A stretch of DNA of 64,000 nt from Spirilliplanes yamanashiensis. Its GTDB lineage: Bacteria; Actinomycetota; Actinomycetes; Mycobacteriales; Micromonosporaceae. Each line of letters begins with the position of its first letter. Within the stretch, counting starts at the first letter, position 1. Shown in pieces: positions 63,093 through 64,000 of the stretch. Both the position numbers and the translations under genes were made by a program. The notes below the pieces were generated by a model. That model did no database searches. It had not been told where the DNA came from and saw nothing but the letters and a program-made list of their open reading frames with translations. The stretch is taken from assembly GCF_016863475.1 (NCBI RefSeq), contig NZ_BOOY01000030.1:62001-126000 (forward strand), given 5' to 3'.

Positions 63093-63500
63093 TCAGCCTC
63101 CCTGCAGGGCGCAGTCGTAGGGGCGGCCGTCGCCGCGGCCGGTGCAGCCCGCCGCCACGACCCGCCAGCCGCCGGGGAACGTGCCGAGGAAGACGGTGTC
63201 GGTCGCGGTGACCACCCGGGCCGACTCGCCGTACACGTCCACGGCGGTGACGGCGGCCGGGGCGGGCAGGTCCTCGGCGCCGATCGCCGCCGCGCACGGC
63301 GTGCCGGCGGACGACTCCAGCTCGGCCCGGGTGTCCGGCGCGAGCAGGGCGCAGGCGGTGGCGCCGTCGCCGGCCGTCGCCGCCTCGGCGAGCTGCCGGG
63401 CCACCGCCGCGGCGGCGTCGCCGCGTTCGTCCGGGTGGGCGCAGCCGGCGGTCGCCGCCAGGCCGCACGCGGCGACGGCGAGGAGGAGCCGTCTGGTCAT
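63093..63500 (-). CDS. Small lipoprotein
   Basis: 135 residues. Signal peptide with lipobox ATAGC (Cys about residue 20). The mature domain (ATACALLAPDTRAELE, AVTAVDVYGESARVVTATD, LGTFPGGWRVVAAGC) resembles small NTF2-like extracytoplasmic proteins of actinobacteria. AAAGGGG precedes the ATG. First gene of the unit that continues with the 27-residue peptide and DUF6766. Function unknown. Confidence 0.75.
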   Translation of the reverse strand: MTRRLLLAVAACGLAATAGCAHPDERGDAAAAVARQLAEAATAGDGATACALLAPDTRAELESSAGTPCAAAIGAEDLPAPAAVTAVDVYGESARVVTATDTVFLGTFPGGWRVVAAGCTGRGDGRPYDCALQGG

Positions 63501-63573
63501 GGGTGCCCCTTTCCCGCTTCCGATCTTTCCTATTCCTGCCGGCCGGCCGACGGAAAAGCGGCACGCGGGACAG

Positions 63574-63598
63574 GTTTCAAGCAGAGCCGTCCGGGTCA
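63574..63598 (+). promoter_or_regulatory. SigB/SigF-type promoter before the second sigma gene
   Basis: GTTT (63574-63577), 15 nt, then GGGTCA (63593-63598), near the GTTT-N14-16-GGGTA(T/A) pattern of general-stress sigma factors. It lies 44 nt before the ATG at 63643. It suggests control by a sigma factor of its own family. Confidence 0.5.
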
Positions 63599-63642
63599 GA
63601 TTGCTTGCCGTCCTGCAACGATCACCGACCTGGAGCGCCCCC

Positions 63643-64000
63643 ATGAGCCTCGCCACGACGGACGTCGCCACCCACCTCGGCACCGACGAGCTGGAAGCCG
63701 ACGCCCTGATCCGGGAGCTGGCCGGCCTCCCCGCCGGCGCGCCGGGCCGCGAGCGCCTGCGCGAGCGCGCCATCGAGTCCTGGGTGCCGATGGCCAACCG
63801 CCTCGCCCGCCGCTTCAGCGGCCGCGGCGAACCCACCGACGATCTCCAGCAGACCGCGACGGTCGGCCTCATCAAGGCCGTCGACCGCTACGACGCCGAC
63901 CGCGGCATCGACTTCGCCGCCTACGCCATCCCCACCATCATCGGCGAGATCAAGCGCCACTTCCGCGACCGCACCTGGTCGGTGCGGGTGCCGCGCCGCC
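63643..64000 (+). CDS. SigB/SigF-family sigma factor, 3' end beyond the window
   Basis: First 119 codons. Region 2 is complete (PTDDLQQTATVGLIKAVDRY, FAAYAIPTIIGEIKRHFRD) and reads into WSVRVPRR. It is a clear paralogue of the factor at 59669 (same EIKRHFRDRTW). Start ATG with TGGAG upstream. The remainder is outside the window. Confidence 0.9.
   Translation, partial: MSLATTDVATHLGTDELEADALIRELAGLPAGAPGRERLRERAIESWVPMANRLARRFSGRGEPTDDLQQTATVGLIKAVDRYDADRGIDFAAYAIPTIIGEIKRHFRDRTWSVRVPRR

Overview
The window is about 75% G+C, codes densely on both strands, uses many GTG starts and couples genes through ATGA/GTGA overlaps. This points to an actinomycete. The mix (ECF41 sigma factor, SigB/SigF-type sigma factors, DUF5994, DUF6766, NnaR-type regulator, PpsR/PEP synthase pair) fits the Micromonosporaceae, but the family assignment is an inference. 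I see no tRNA, rRNA, CRISPR array or transposase.

Layout. 1-3.9 kb: a SWIM-domain protein cut by the window edge, and glycogen debranching enzyme GlgX. 3.9-13.3 kb: a complete nitrate assimilation operon on the minus strand, read in the order narK, nasA, an FAD/[2Fe-2S] electron-transfer protein, nirB, nirD, an NnaR-like HemD-winged-helix regulator and a sirohydrochlorin chelatase. From the reductase to the chelatase every junction is a 4-bp overlap. 13.4-24.7 kb: redox and housekeeping genes, namely an alcohol dehydrogenase with a shortened SDR, a MerR/thioredoxin pair, hydrolases, a DNA glycosylase-like protein, an ECF41 sigma factor coupled to its partner epimerase, a NucS-like nuclease, a cobalamin-binding protein, a secreted S15 peptidase, a CBS protein and a C70-type cysteine protease. 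24.9-28.0 kb: PEP synthase regulator and PEP synthase. 28-30 kb: a LuxR regulator, then a divergent MarR/azoreductase pair with twin palindromic operators.

30-49.6 kb: an exopolysaccharide locus of the Wzx/Wzy type. It has an initiating glycosylphosphotransferase, a Wzc-like co-polymerase, UDP-ManNAc epimerase and dehydrogenase, a WecG/TagA transferase, two GT4 glycosyltransferases, polymerase, flippase, a deacetylase, two FemX-like acyltransferases, two secreted lyase-like proteins and two NarL-type regulators. 50-53.5 kb: a large secreted multi-domain beta-helix glucanase-like enzyme. 53.7-57.9 kb: an esterase, a Baeyer-Villiger monooxygenase/esterase operon behind a promoter whose 17-bp spacer is a palindrome, and a NodS-like methyltransferase.

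58-64 kb: a stress-type island with two SigB/F-family sigma factors (the second cut by the window end), a DUF5994 protein, a region-2-only ECF-like protein, a hemerythrin, a DUF6766 membrane protein, a 27-residue membrane peptide and a lipoprotein. Within it two copies of one promoter-leader-hairpin-T-tract unit (57999-58091 and 58683-58769) precede different genes. These paired elements are the part of the window that I could least explain by known features.
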